A stretch of 64,000 bases of DNA from Oscillospiraceae bacterium. GTDB lineage: Bacteria > Bacillota > Clostridia > Oscillospirales > Ruminococcaceae. Shown here in pieces: positions 51,976 through 60,670 of this stretch. The stretch is taken from positions 1-64,000 of the forward strand of contig JAQUYD010000004.1 in assembly GCA_028692035.1 (NCBI GenBank). Direction: 5' to 3'. Numbering within the stretch: the stretch's first letter is position 1; every line of letters starts with the position of its first letter. The position numbers and the translations under genes are program-made. Below the pieces are notes generated by a model. That model worked only from the letters and a program-made list of their open reading frames with translations. It did no database searches and was not told the origin of the DNA.

Positions 51976-52953
51976 TTACTGCGCCGCCGCAGAGGAGGCC
52001 GGATCTCCTGACATTTCGGCGAAAGCTCCAGGATACGCTTTTTTCACCATATCCTCCAACATATCGAACATGCGCTTGCCCTGCCGCTCAAAGGCGGTGA
52101 AATTGTAAGAATAAACAATGTCGTGGATGGTTGCCTGCAAGCCCTTGTAATTGGCGTTTTTTTCCAGCATGGGGATGGTGATATCCTCGTTGCAGAAAAT
52201 CACGTCCGGCGCGTATTGGCTGATGAAGTCCGCCGGGTAGGTCCAGCCGCCATAGGCGCCTGCCTCATTTTCAAAACCCACAGCCTCCAATATTGCCCCT
52301 TCAAACGTGTCGCCAGTGGCTACAGTAAAGTCCAGCATCCGCAGGTAAACCGCCGAAAGCCGCTTGCCGCCGCCCCGGACGTAAGCGTCCACCTTTTCCT
52401 GCAGGCTCTCCACCCGGCCCATCTGCTCATTATAAAAGCTCTTGCCCGCTGAAGACCCGGTTTCCTCTCCCTCGAACAGGCGGCCCAGGTCCACATACAA
52501 ATCTTTTAAATCCTCCGGCAGCCGGGCGCGGGAAAGCACCACCACCGGGATGTTCGCCTGCTGCAAAGCGATTAGGTCGCTCTCCGACAAGGCAGTATGG
52601 GTAATCACCACATCGGGCTTCTCCGCCCGGATGCTATCCAGATCCGGCTGCTGGGCGGTACCCATTTGGGGCAGGTTTTGAACCGATTCGGGCCAGTCGC
52701 AGTAATTGCTGACGCCGGTCAAGCGGTCGCCATAGCCCATGTCAAAGCAAAGCTCGGTCAGCGCTGGAGAAAGAGAGACGACCTTTACCGGCTGCTTGGC
52801 AATGGTCTCATCGCCAATGGAAACCGGGTATTCCAAATCCACCGGCTCTTCCGGTAAAGACGAGGAGCTACTTTCCTTTCCGTCTCCACAGCCGGCAAGC
52901 CCTAAGAGCAGCAGTACTGCCAACAAAAAAGGTAACATCCGCTTCATTTTCAT
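51976..52953 (-). CDS. ABC transporter substrate-binding lipoprotein, BtuF-like, without permease neighbour
   Basis: The ATG at 52953 has GGGGG before it and gives 325 residues; the longer frame upstream has no site. A lipoprotein signal with lipobox L-G-L-A-G-C (Cys near residue 22) is followed by a Ser-rich linker. The mature part has the helical-backbone fold: V-V-S-L-S-P-A-L-T-E near residue 59, P-D-V-V-I-T-H, and a late P-D-V-I-F segment. Such proteins bind corrinoids, haem or siderophores, with BtuF for vitamin B12 as the closest type. No permease or ATPase gene is adjacent, so its partners lie elsewhere or it works as a scavenger. No B12 riboswitch is seen. Confidence 0.82.
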   Translation of the reverse strand: MKMKRMLPFLLAVLLLLGLAGCGDGKESSSSSLPEEPVDLEYPVSIGDETIAKQPVKVVSLSPALTELCFDMGYGDRLTGVSNYCDWPESVQNLPQMGTAQQPDLDSIRAEKPDVVITHTALSESDLIALQQANIPVVVLSRARLPEDLKDLYVDLGRLFEGEETGSSAGKSFYNEQMGRVESLQEKVDAYVRGGGKRLSAVYLRMLDFTVATGDTFEGAILEAVGFENEAGAYGGWTYPADFISQYAPDVIFCNEDITIPMLEKNANYKGLQATIHDIVYSYNFTAFERQGKRMFDMLEDMVKKAYPGAFAEMSGDPASSAAAQ

Positions 52954-53146
52954 AAAATCCCCCATTTTTCTCTTTTTCCCATTGTATCGCGGCGGGAAAC
53001 CCTTGTCAAATGGGAATTTTTCGCCCTTTTCCACCCTTCGGTGGCAAAACCCAATTCCCCCGGCAGTCCCGTGGAAAAACGTGTGGAATTCCCGTTTCAA
53101 ACCGATGAAAAAAGCGGCCTTGGCCCTTCTGGGAATCCCATTCCTA

Positions 53147-53175
53147 TTGACGTGAGGGGCCGGTCATCTTATAAT
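53147..53175 (+). promoter_or_regulatory. Consensus promoter of ilvB-ilvN
   Basis: TTGACG, a 17-base spacer and TATAAT. The leader is only about 40 bases, too short for a T-box or leader-peptide attenuator. Confidence 0.9.
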
Positions 53176-53222
53176 AAAAAAATAGAAAACTGCCGAACTG
53201 CCGGCTGGAAGGGGGAGCGGAC

Positions 53223-54833
53223 ATGACTGGCGCAAAAGCCATTGTCACATCGTTGGAACAGGAGGGCGTGACCACCGTATTCGGCTATCCCGGAGCGGCC
53301 ATCTGCCCTGTTTACGACTGCCTGCGCGAGAGCCCGATCTGCCACATCCTGGTGCGGCAGGAACAAAACGCCGGGCACGCCGCCGCGGCTTACGGCCGCA
53401 TCAGCGGCCGGCCGGGCGTGTGCATTGCCACCTCGGGCCCCGGCGCCCTGAATCTTTTGACCGCCCTAGCCACCGCCTATATGGATTCGGTGCCGCTGGT
53501 GGCCATCACCGGCCAGGTCCCCAGCGACCAGCTGGGGCGAGACGTCTTTCAAGAGGCGGATATCACCGGCGCGGCGGAGCCCTTTACCAAGCACAGCTTT
53601 TTGGTCAAGAATGCGGCGGATATCCCCCGGATCATGAAGGAGGCTTTTTATCTGGCCTCCACCGGCCGGCAGGGCCCGGTGCTCATCGATCTGCCGGTGG
53701 ATATCCAGACCCAGGAGCTGGATTTTCTGTACCCCGAATCGGTATCGATCCGCGGCTACAATCCTAGCGCCAAAGCAAACCCCTTACAGCTTCGGCGGGT
53801 TGTCGAGGCCATCGCGGCGGCCCGACGGCCGGTGATCTGTGCCGGCGGCGGCGTGTTCGGCGCCGGTGCCCGGGCGCAGATGCGGGCCTTTGCCGAACGC
53901 TGCCGGATCCCGGTGGTCACAACCATGATGGGGCTGGGGCTAATGCCGTCGTCCCACCCGCTGTATTTCGGAATGCTCGGTTCCTTTGGCAGCAGCGCGG
54001 CCAACTACGCCATCCGCCATTCGGACCTTCTGATCTTAATCGGCACCCGGGCTGGGGACCGGGCCATGCGCCAGCCGGGCGTACTGGAAAAACGCACGCG
54101 GATTATCCACATCGACATTGACCCGGCGGAAATCCGCAAGAATATGGAGGCCAACATCCCGCTGGTGGCCGATGCGCGGCTAGCCCTGGAAGATCTGGGT
54201 GAAAACTGCCAGGCGGCGGACACTGGCATGTGGCTGGCCGAATTAAAAGAAAAGCTGGGCGCGGGCGCGCCTTTTTCCGATTGCCCGGCGTTTGTCAATC
54301 CCCACCGGCTGGTGGCGGCTTTGACCGAACGGCTAGACAGCGACGCCATATACATAGCGGACGTGGGGCTAAACCAGATCTGGTCCGCCCGCTCCGCCAG
54401 AATCAAAGAGGGCCGCTTTCTCACCAGCGGCGGCATGGGCACCATGGGCTACGCCCTGCCCGCCGCCATGGGGGCGCGGCTAGCAACCACTGCCCGACAG
54501 GTGGTTGCGGTCATGGGGGACGGCGGATTCCAGATGTCCATGCAGGAGCTTGCCACCCTGTGCCAGCATGACATCCCGGTAAGGATGGTAGTCCTGCGAA
54601 ATGATAGCCTGGGGCTGGTTCGCCAGATCCAAAAGCAGGAATACGCCGGACGGTACGAAGCGGTAGACCTTTCCGGCGGACCGGACTTCGCGGCGCTGGC
54701 CCAGGTGTATGGCATCCGGGCCATGACCCTTTCCGACAACGACGAAATTGACGAAGCGGTGGACGCGCTGCTGGCCGGGGAAAAAAGCTTCCTGCTCCAG
54801 TGCCTGGTCTCGCCGGACGAACCGGCCTTATAA
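53223..54833 (+). CDS. ilvB: Acetolactate synthase, large (catalytic) subunit
   Basis: IlvB condenses two pyruvates to acetolactate (valine, leucine) or pyruvate with 2-oxobutyrate (isoleucine). The 536 residues contain the catalytic Glu in R-Q-E-Q-N-A-G-H near 51, the FAD/TPP middle domain, and the TPP motif G-D-G-G-F-Q-M-S-M-Q-E-L ... R-N-D in the last third. This order is also shared by oxalyl-CoA and glyoxylate enzymes, but the small subunit directly behind settles the assignment. AAGGGGGAG precedes the ATG. Only ilvBN is here; ilvC and ilvD are not in the window. Confidence 0.92.
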   Translation: MTGAKAIVTSLEQEGVTTVFGYPGAAICPVYDCLRESPICHILVRQEQNAGHAAAAYGRISGRPGVCIATSGPGALNLLTALATAYMDSVPLVAITGQVPSDQLGRDVFQEADITGAAEPFTKHSFLVKNAADIPRIMKEAFYLASTGRQGPVLIDLPVDIQTQELDFLYPESVSIRGYNPSAKANPLQLRRVVEAIAAARRPVICAGGGVFGAGARAQMRAFAERCRIPVVTTMMGLGLMPSSHPLYFGMLGSFGSSAANYAIRHSDLLILIGTRAGDRAMRQPGVLEKRTRIIHIDIDPAEIRKNMEANIPLVADARLALEDLGENCQAADTGMWLAELKEKLGAGAPFSDCPAFVNPHRLVAALTERLDSDAIYIADVGLNQIWSARSARIKEGRFLTSGGMGTMGYALPAAMGARLATTARQVVAVMGDGGFQMSMQELATLCQHDIPVRMVVLRNDSLGLVRQIQKQEYAGRYEAVDLSGGPDFAALAQVYGIRAMTLSDNDEIDEAVDALLAGEKSFLLQCLVSPDEPAL

Positions 54834-54847
54834 GGAGGGGCACGCAG

Positions 54848-55342
54848 ATGAAACATACCATTTCGGTCCTGGTGGAAAACCACGCGGGCGTCCTGTCCCG
54901 GATCACTGGGCTGTTCTCCCGCCGGGGCTTTAACATCGATTCTCTGGCGGTGGGCGTTACGGAGGACAAAACCGTTTCCCGGATGACCATCGTCGTGGAG
55001 GGGGACAGCTACACAGTGGAGCAGTTGGAAAAACAGCTCAACAAGGTGGTAGACGTCATCAAGGTGCGCACCATCCCCCAGCAGGATCTGATCAGCCGGG
55101 AGCTGATGCTCATTAAATGCAACGCAACCGGCCGCACCCGCAGCGAGATTTTGGATATCGCCAAAATCATGAACGCCAATATCGTTGACCTGACCAAAAA
55201 TACCATGACGCTGGAAATTTGCGACCTGCCGGACCGGTTGGATCTGTTAGAAGAGCTTTTAAAATCCTATAATATCCAGGAGGTCATGCGCACCGGAACC
55301 ATCGCGTTGCAAAGGGGCGGCGCAGCGATCAACGTAAAATGA
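54848..55342 (+). CDS. ilvN: Acetolactate synthase, small (regulatory) subunit
   Basis: The ATG at 54848 has AAGGAGGGG upstream and gives 164 residues. The N-terminal ACT domain (residues 1-75) has the H-T-I-S-V-L-V-E-N-x-x-G-V-L-S-R-I-x-G-L-F-S-R-R-G-F-N-I-x-S-L-x-V pattern that binds valine for feedback inhibition. A second ACT-like part follows from about 80. The spacing of 14 bases to ilvB fits co-translation. The intact N-terminal ACT domain suggests normal end-product control. Confidence 0.94.
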   Translation: MKHTISVLVENHAGVLSRITGLFSRRGFNIDSLAVGVTEDKTVSRMTIVVEGDSYTVEQLEKQLNKVVDVIKVRTIPQQDLISRELMLIKCNATGRTRSEILDIAKIMNANIVDLTKNTMTLEICDLPDRLDLLEELLKSYNIQEVMRTGTIALQRGGAAINVK

Positions 55343-55397
55343 CACGGATTTTGGGAACCCGGCTTTCAGCGCCGGCCGCGAGGAAGGAAACTGAGAA

Positions 55398-56930
55398 ATG
55401 AAGAAACTCCTGAAATTTTTATGCAGCCGCCTGGTGATCGTCTCGCTGGCGATTTTAGTGCAGCTTTTCTTTTTGCTGTTCATCGTGCTCAAGCTTTCCA
55501 CTTATGGCTTGTACGCATATGTTTGCTTGCAGCTTTTAAGCCTGCTGGTGGTCCTTTGGATCGTCACCAAGCGAGACAACCCCTCTTACAAAATCGCTTG
55601 GATCATTGTGATTATGGGCCTCCCGCTATTTGGCGGGATCTTCTATCTGGTGTTTGGCAACAAATCCATGGACAAAAAGCAGGCCCAGCGCATCCGGGAT
55701 TACGCCTATAAGCAGGTGGAGGAAAGCCAACAAGCCGCCGGCGCAGACACTGGCGCGGCGCTGAGGAATGAATCGCCCCACCTGAAACGGCAAAGCGATT
55801 ACATCAGCAATGTGGGGCTGTACCCCCTGTGGGGAAATACCCAGGTGGAGTATTTCCCGCTGGGTGAGGACTTTTGGGCGGCACTGCTGCGAGAGATGAA
55901 AAAAGCGGAAAAATTCATTTTCATGGAGTATTTTATTATCCAAGAAGGCAAAATGTGGAATGCTGTGCTGGATATCATGAAGGAGAAAGCCGCCGCCGGT
56001 GTGGACGTGCGGCTGATGTATGACGATCTGGGCACCATTCAGACCCTGCCGCCCCACTACTACCGCCAGATGGAAGAAGCGGGCATCAAATGCGCAGTGT
56101 TTAACCCCTTCCGGCCGCGGCTTAACTCGATGTTCAATTACCGCGACCACCGCAAAATCTCGGTGATCGATGGGGATGTGGGCTTCTGCGGCGGGCTGAA
56201 CCTGGCGGACGAATACATCAACGCCTATGAAAAATATGGCCACTGGAAGGACACCGCCGTTATGCTCCGGGGCGACGGGACCTGGAACCTGACCATGATG
56301 TTTTTGCAGCTGTGGAGCTACCGGGACGGCAAAAACGCCGATTACCACGAGTACCGGCCCTCCGGCAAAAAGTATGACAGCACCGGATACGTCCAGCCCT
56401 ACGGCGACAGCCCCATCGATGAATTTAACGTGGCGGAGAATATCTATCTGCAAATCATCAACTGCGCCAAAAATTATGTGTATATCACCACCCCCTATTT
56501 GATTTTGGACAACGAAATGACCACCGCCCTAATCCTCGCTGCCGAAAGCGGCGTGGACGTGCGGATCATTACCCCCCATATCCCGGACAAATGGTACGTC
56601 CATGCGGTCAGCCGTTCGGCTTACCGGCAGCTGATCGAAGCTGGGGTGCGCATTTACGAATACACGCCGGGCTTTATCCACGCCAAAATGTTTGTGGCGG
56701 ACGACGAGGTGGGGGTGGTCGGCACCGCAAATATGGATTACCGCAGCTTTTATCTGCATTTTGAGTGCGGCGTCGCCTTCTTCCACAGCCCGGTGATTGA
56801 AACGGTCAAACAGGATATTCTAAAAACCATGGAAATTTCCCAGGAAATCCACCCCAATCCTGACGAGCGGGTGCCATTGCTGCGGCGGTTGGGCCGGGCG
56901 ATTCTCAAAGCCTTTGCGCCACTGATGTAA
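55398..56930 (+). CDS. cls: Cardiolipin synthase, PLD family
   Basis: The 510-residue membrane enzyme joins two phosphatidylglycerols into cardiolipin and glycerol. Two N-terminal helices (about 10-33 and 38-60) are followed by two HKD motifs: H-R-K-I-S-V-I-D with His251 and H-A-K-M-F-V-A-D-D with His428. Each is followed by the G-x-x-N element (C-G-G-L-N and G-T-A-N-M). GAGGAAGGAAA precedes the ATG. It lies 55 bases downstream of ilvN and may be read through from it; no separate promoter is clear. Confidence 0.94.
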   Translation: MKKLLKFLCSRLVIVSLAILVQLFFLLFIVLKLSTYGLYAYVCLQLLSLLVVLWIVTKRDNPSYKIAWIIVIMGLPLFGGIFYLVFGNKSMDKKQAQRIRDYAYKQVEESQQAAGADTGAALRNESPHLKRQSDYISNVGLYPLWGNTQVEYFPLGEDFWAALLREMKKAEKFIFMEYFIIQEGKMWNAVLDIMKEKAAAGVDVRLMYDDLGTIQTLPPHYYRQMEEAGIKCAVFNPFRPRLNSMFNYRDHRKISVIDGDVGFCGGLNLADEYINAYEKYGHWKDTAVMLRGDGTWNLTMMFLQLWSYRDGKNADYHEYRPSGKKYDSTGYVQPYGDSPIDEFNVAENIYLQIINCAKNYVYITTPYLILDNEMTTALILAAESGVDVRIITPHIPDKWYVHAVSRSAYRQLIEAGVRIYEYTPGFIHAKMFVADDEVGVVGTANMDYRSFYLHFECGVAFFHSPVIETVKQDILKTMEISQEIHPNPDERVPLLRRLGRAILKAFAPLM

Positions 56931-56994
56931 TATTTTACTGCCAAATGTAGTTAAGAAAACAGGAAAAGGGAACAAAAAGCGGTAAAAATACAGC

Positions 56995-57016
56995 AATCAA
57001 CCTTTTTTGGTTGATT
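56995..57016. promoter_or_regulatory. 8-bp dyad overlapping the sortase -35 box
   Basis: AATCAACC and GGTTGATT form a perfect dyad around six T bases. The right arm contains the -35 TTGATT of the sortase promoter, so a protein bound here would control it. It could also be a weak hairpin at the end of the cls transcript. Confidence 0.5.
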
Positions 57017-57039
57017 TAGCCATGAATTTCGTATATATT
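57011..57039 (+). promoter_or_regulatory. Promoter of the sortase gene
   Basis: TTGATT, a 17-base spacer and TATATT. Confidence 0.75.
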
Positions 57040-57079
57040 TAAAGGTAGCCCAGCAATTGACCTTTAAAGGAGAATGAGT

Positions 57080-57925
57080 ATGAAACTTTTTTATAAAAAA
57101 ATCGGCGCAATGGCCCTGGCGGTGGCAATGGCCTTATCCATCTCTGGCTGCGGCGGCAACAGCGCCTCTTCCCTGCCGGACGACAAACCTTCGGTCTATC
57201 CGTTTGTCAACACTTTAAAGGAGCCGGAGGACAACGCCATGTTGGCGGTGGAAGCGCCGGCTTTGGTCGAACAGATCAAACAGAAGGCCGCCGAGGTAAA
57301 TCCTGAAATCGTCGGCTGGCTGCAGGTGCCGGGCACCGATATCAACCAGCCTGTGGTGCAGACCTACAACAACAGCAAATATATGCGGTTGACCTATGAG
57401 GGGAAATACAGCTTTCAGGGCTGTTACTGGGTGGACTACGAATGCACAGTGGGCAACCGGACGAGTGAAAGCCGCAATACCATTATCTATGGGCACAACA
57501 CCGCCGTCACCCAGGATGATCCCAACGGGCTGGACTTTGCCCAGCTGCTGCGGTTTGCCGACGAAGATTTTGCCGCCTCCCATCCATATATCTTCTTCTC
57601 CACCGGCGAAGAGGATCTGGTTTGGGAGATTTTCGCGGTCATGTACACAGACACCAAATTCCGCTACATCGAGATGATTGACAGCCGCATTGATACGTTG
57701 GTCAGCGAAGGAAAAGCCCGCTCGGAGTTTAACTACGATGTGGAGGTAGACCCTGCCAGCGACAAAATCCTGACCCTATCCACCTGTACCGCCAAATACG
57801 GCTACGTCGGCGGAGACGCGCGGGCCCGTTTTGTAGTCATGGCGCGGCTGGTAGAGCCGGACCGCGAATTGGCGCCCACTGTGGGGCTGGAGAAAAACGC
57901 CAGCATAAAAGCGCCGCAGTTGTAG
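57080..57925 (+). CDS. srtB: Class B sortase with lipoprotein-type signal
   Basis: Sortases cut a C-terminal sorting motif between Thr and Gly (or Asn) and link the protein to the wall. The ATG at 57080 has AAAGGAG 7 bases before it; one two codons earlier is too close. The 281 residues include the class B hallmarks: His139 in I-I-Y-G-H-N, catalytic Cys236 in T-L-S-T-C and Arg250 in R-A-R-F (with Arg248 next to it). The N-terminus ends in I-S-G-C-G-G at residue 21-26, a lipobox, instead of a plain membrane anchor. If lipidated at Cys24, the enzyme is tethered to the outer membrane face by acyl chains. It likely serves the NPGTG proteins at 0-2 kb. Monocistronic. Confidence 0.85.
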   Translation: MKLFYKKIGAMALAVAMALSISGCGGNSASSLPDDKPSVYPFVNTLKEPEDNAMLAVEAPALVEQIKQKAAEVNPEIVGWLQVPGTDINQPVVQTYNNSKYMRLTYEGKYSFQGCYWVDYECTVGNRTSESRNTIIYGHNTAVTQDDPNGLDFAQLLRFADEDFAASHPYIFFSTGEEDLVWEIFAVMYTDTKFRYIEMIDSRIDTLVSEGKARSEFNYDVEVDPASDKILTLSTCTAKYGYVGGDARARFVVMARLVEPDRELAPTVGLEKNASIKAPQL

Positions 57926-57957
57926 GCGCAAAGCAGAATTTTTTATCCATACCATTC

Positions 57958-57984
57958 ATGCAGGGAGAAATCCCTGCATTTGTT
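57958..57984 (+). terminator. Terminator of the sortase gene
   Basis: A 9-bp stem (ATGCAGGGA and its complement) with a GAAA loop is followed by TTGTTTT. Confidence 0.85.
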
Positions 57985-58098
57985 TTCGCCGGAATTTCCG
58001 GCGGGCGAACCGGTTCCGGCTCTTTGGGCCTTTGTCCCTAAACTTCCACAACACCGGCAGTTGATGGTGGAAAAGTCTCGGCCGACAGTTTCCAATGA

Positions 58099-58127
58099 TT
58101 GCTATTTTTTCTCGAGGTGGGTATAAT
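58099..58127 (+). promoter_or_regulatory. Promoter of murD and downstream genes
   Basis: TTGCTA, a 17-base spacer and TATAAT, 33 bases before the start codon. Confidence 0.8.
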
Positions 58128-58159
58128 AGCGGTAGATTATCAAAAAAGGGGATCGTGCT

Positions 58160-59557
58160 ATGAACGGTTGGAATGCGGAACGCTTTTTCCAATGGGTCAA
58201 AAACAAAAAAATCGCATTTATCGGCGTCGGTGTGACCAACACCGACTGTATCCGCCTGTTTGCCAAAAAAGGCGCAGCGGTGACGGTGCTGGACCGGAAA
58301 AACCGGGAACAGCTGGGGGGGCTGGCAGATGAATTTGAAAAAAACGGCGTCCGGCTGGTCCTGGGCGAGGGCTATTTGGACCAGCTGACAGACTACGACG
58401 CTGTTTTTCGCGCGCCGGGGATGTATTTTTACCACCCGGCGCTGGCAGCGGCCCGGCGGGCCGGGGCGGTCATCACCTCTGAAATGGAGCTGTTTTTCCG
58501 CCTATGCCCCTGCAAAACCTATGCGGTGACCGGATCCGACGGGAAAACCACCACCACCACCCTAATGGCTGAAATGCTGGCGGCCGCCGGTAAAAAGGTG
58601 TACAAAGGCGGCAACATCGGCCGCGCCCTGTTGCCGGTGGTGGAACAGATCCGCCCTGGCGACGCGGCGGTGGTGGAGCTTTCCAGCTTTCAGCTGATCT
58701 CCATGCGCCAAAGCCCCGATGTGGCAGTCGTCACCAACGTGGCTCCCAACCACCTGGACGTCCACCGGGACATGGCGGAGTACATCGACAGCAAAAAAAA
58801 TCTGCTCCTGCATCAGGACGGCTTTTCCCGCACGGTGCTTAACCGGGATAACGACATTACCCGGAGCATGGCGGGGCTTGTCCGGGGCGAGCTTTTGGAA
58901 TTCTCCCGCCGGCAGGCGCCCCAGTCGGGGGCCTATCTGCGGCAGGACGGGATGCTGTGTATGCGGTACCGGGGGCAGGAGACGGAAATCGTCCCCATGG
59001 ATCAGATCAAGCTGCCGGGAATGCACAACGTCGAAAACTTTTTAGCCGCGTACAGCGCCGTCTGGGGGGATGTTTCCCCTGGGGTCATGGCCAAAACCGC
59101 CCAGGAATTCGGCGGCGTGGAGCACCGGATGGAACTGGTACGGGAGCTGGACGGCGTCAAATGGTACAACGATTCCATTGGCACCAGCCCCACCCGCACC
59201 ATCGCGGGGCTCAATGCCTTTTCGCAGAAAATTATCCTCATCGCCGGCGGGTACGATAAAAAGATCCCTTACGAGCCCCTGGCCCCCTATCTGTGCGAAA
59301 AGGTGTCCCACCTGATTTTGATGGGCGCAACCGGCCCCAAAATCCTGCGGGCGCTGGCGGCTTGCCCTGCGTATGACGGAAAACATCCGGCGGTACATCA
59401 GGCCACCTCTATGGAGGAGGCTGTGCTGGCGGCAAAGGAGCTGGCGGCTTCCGGCGACATCGTGGCCCTGTCCCCTGCCAGCGCCAGCTTTGACTTATAC
59501 CCCAACTTTGAAAAGCGGGGAGAGCATTTTAAATCGGTGGTCGCTGGTCTGAAATAG
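58160..59557 (+). CDS. murD: UDP-N-acetylmuramoylalanine-D-glutamate ligase
   Basis: MurD adds D-Glu to UDP-MurNAc-L-Ala in cytoplasmic peptidoglycan synthesis. The 465 residues show the N-terminal UDP-binding fold (I-A-F-I-G-V-G-V-T-N-T-D), the ATP loop G-S-D-G-K-T-T-T-T near residue 125, the central N-H-L-D-x-H segment near 195, and the C-terminal Glu ligase domain with W-Y-N-D-S-I-G-T-S-P-x-x-T near 335 and A-G-G-Y-D-K near 370. AAGGGGA precedes the ATG. Unlike most bacteria, it is not inside a dcw cluster here but heads a row with peptidases. Confidence 0.94.
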   Translation: MNGWNAERFFQWVKNKKIAFIGVGVTNTDCIRLFAKKGAAVTVLDRKNREQLGGLADEFEKNGVRLVLGEGYLDQLTDYDAVFRAPGMYFYHPALAAARRAGAVITSEMELFFRLCPCKTYAVTGSDGKTTTTTLMAEMLAAAGKKVYKGGNIGRALLPVVEQIRPGDAAVVELSSFQLISMRQSPDVAVVTNVAPNHLDVHRDMAEYIDSKKNLLLHQDGFSRTVLNRDNDITRSMAGLVRGELLEFSRRQAPQSGAYLRQDGMLCMRYRGQETEIVPMDQIKLPGMHNVENFLAAYSAVWGDVSPGVMAKTAQEFGGVEHRMELVRELDGVKWYNDSIGTSPTRTIAGLNAFSQKIILIAGGYDKKIPYEPLAPYLCEKVSHLILMGATGPKILRALAACPAYDGKHPAVHQATSMEEAVLAAKELAASGDIVALSPASASFDLYPNFEKRGEHFKSVVAGLK

Positions 59558-59644
59558 CATTGCAAACCAAGGAAAACCCGCCGGGAAGGCGTCCCGGTTT
59601 CGAAAAGGCCGCCGGATTTCCGGCGCAAAGAAAGGATGAACAAT

Positions 59645-60670
59645 ATGGATTGCAAAGATCTACTGATGCGCCTGTCCACCGCGGTAGGCGTTTCCGGCCG
59701 GGAACATTCGGTGGTGGCGCTGGCAGCCCAGGAGCTGCAGCCGTTTGGAGAGGTCACGATCAGCCCCTTGGGCGATTTGATCTGCACCATCCGCCGCCCG
59801 GAACCGGGACAAAAACACTTTCTGCTGGACGCCCATGTAGACGAGATCGGCATGATCGTCAACTGGATCGACGACGAGGGCTTTTTAAAGGTCGCGCCGG
59901 TGGGCGGCTTTGACCGCAGCCTGCTTTTGGCCTCTCAGGTCGCGGTACATACGGCGCAGGGCGACCTGCCCGGCTTTATTTGTTCCATCCCGCCCCACCT
60001 GCAGAGCGGCGAGGCGAAAAACCCAAAATTTGAAGAGATCTATATCGACATCGGCTACGGAAAAGAAGAGGCCGAAAAACGGGTGCGCCCCGGCGATATC
60101 GTGACCTTTGTCACCCCTACCCGGGAGATGCACGGCGGCTTTATCACCAGCAAGGCCATCGACAACCGCTCCAGCTGCGCGGCGGTCATGCGGGCGGCAG
60201 AGCTTCTCCAAGGGGAACAGTTGCCCTGCGGCCTGTCCGTTACCCTGACGAGCCGGGAAGAGATCGGCGGCATGGGCGCCCGGACGGCGGCTTATACCGT
60301 AAATCCCACCCATGCGGTGACGGTGGACGTGGGCTTTGGCTGGACGCCCGACTGCAAAAAAGAGCAGTGCGGCGAATTTGGCAAAGGCCCCATCGTGGCC
60401 TTCGGCTCCCTGCTGGACAGCGCCATGTCCCGCACCCTGACCGAAGCGGCCAAGGAGAATGAGATCCCCTATCAGGTGGAAGCCATGGGCGGTGGCACCG
60501 GCACCAACGCCGACAACATTTTAATCGCCCGCGGCGGCGTGAAAACCGGCATTCTCTCCATTCCCCAGGGCTATATGCACACGCCGGTAGAAAAAATCCT
60601 GGTGGCGGATATTGAAAATACCGCCCGGCTGCTGGCCGCTTATGTGAAAAAGGAGGGGAACCGCAAATGA
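59645..60670 (+). CDS. M42 family aminopeptidase (glutamyl/leucyl type), copy 1
   Basis: The ATG at 59645 has AAAGGA 7 bases before it; the ATG three codons earlier sits on that site. The 341-residue co-catalytic metalloenzyme has L-L-D-A-H-V-D-E-I-G (first His ligand), K-A-I-D-N-R-S-S-C (bridging Asp), T-S-R-E-E-I-G-G-M-G (catalytic Glu pair), V-T-V-D-V-G-F and Q-G-Y-M-H-T-P-V-E (last His). M42 peptidases form hollow dodecamers that trim peptides. The stop overlaps the next gene by 4 bases. Confidence 0.93.
   Translation: MDCKDLLMRLSTAVGVSGREHSVVALAAQELQPFGEVTISPLGDLICTIRRPEPGQKHFLLDAHVDEIGMIVNWIDDEGFLKVAPVGGFDRSLLLASQVAVHTAQGDLPGFICSIPPHLQSGEAKNPKFEEIYIDIGYGKEEAEKRVRPGDIVTFVTPTREMHGGFITSKAIDNRSSCAAVMRAAELLQGEQLPCGLSVTLTSREEIGGMGARTAAYTVNPTHAVTVDVGFGWTPDCKKEQCGEFGKGPIVAFGSLLDSAMSRTLTEAAKENEIPYQVEAMGGGTGTNADNILIARGGVKTGILSIPQGYMHTPVEKILVADIENTARLLAAYVKKEGNRK

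Noticed and set aside
51723-52100. Short plus-strand frames between the MATE and BtuF-like genes
   Set aside because: No ribosome sites, low-complexity products, and partial overlap with the BtuF-like gene on the other strand.
53101-53222. T-box or attenuator upstream of ilvB
   Set aside because: The consensus promoter leaves only about 40 bases of leader, with no specifier stem, T-box sequence or terminator.
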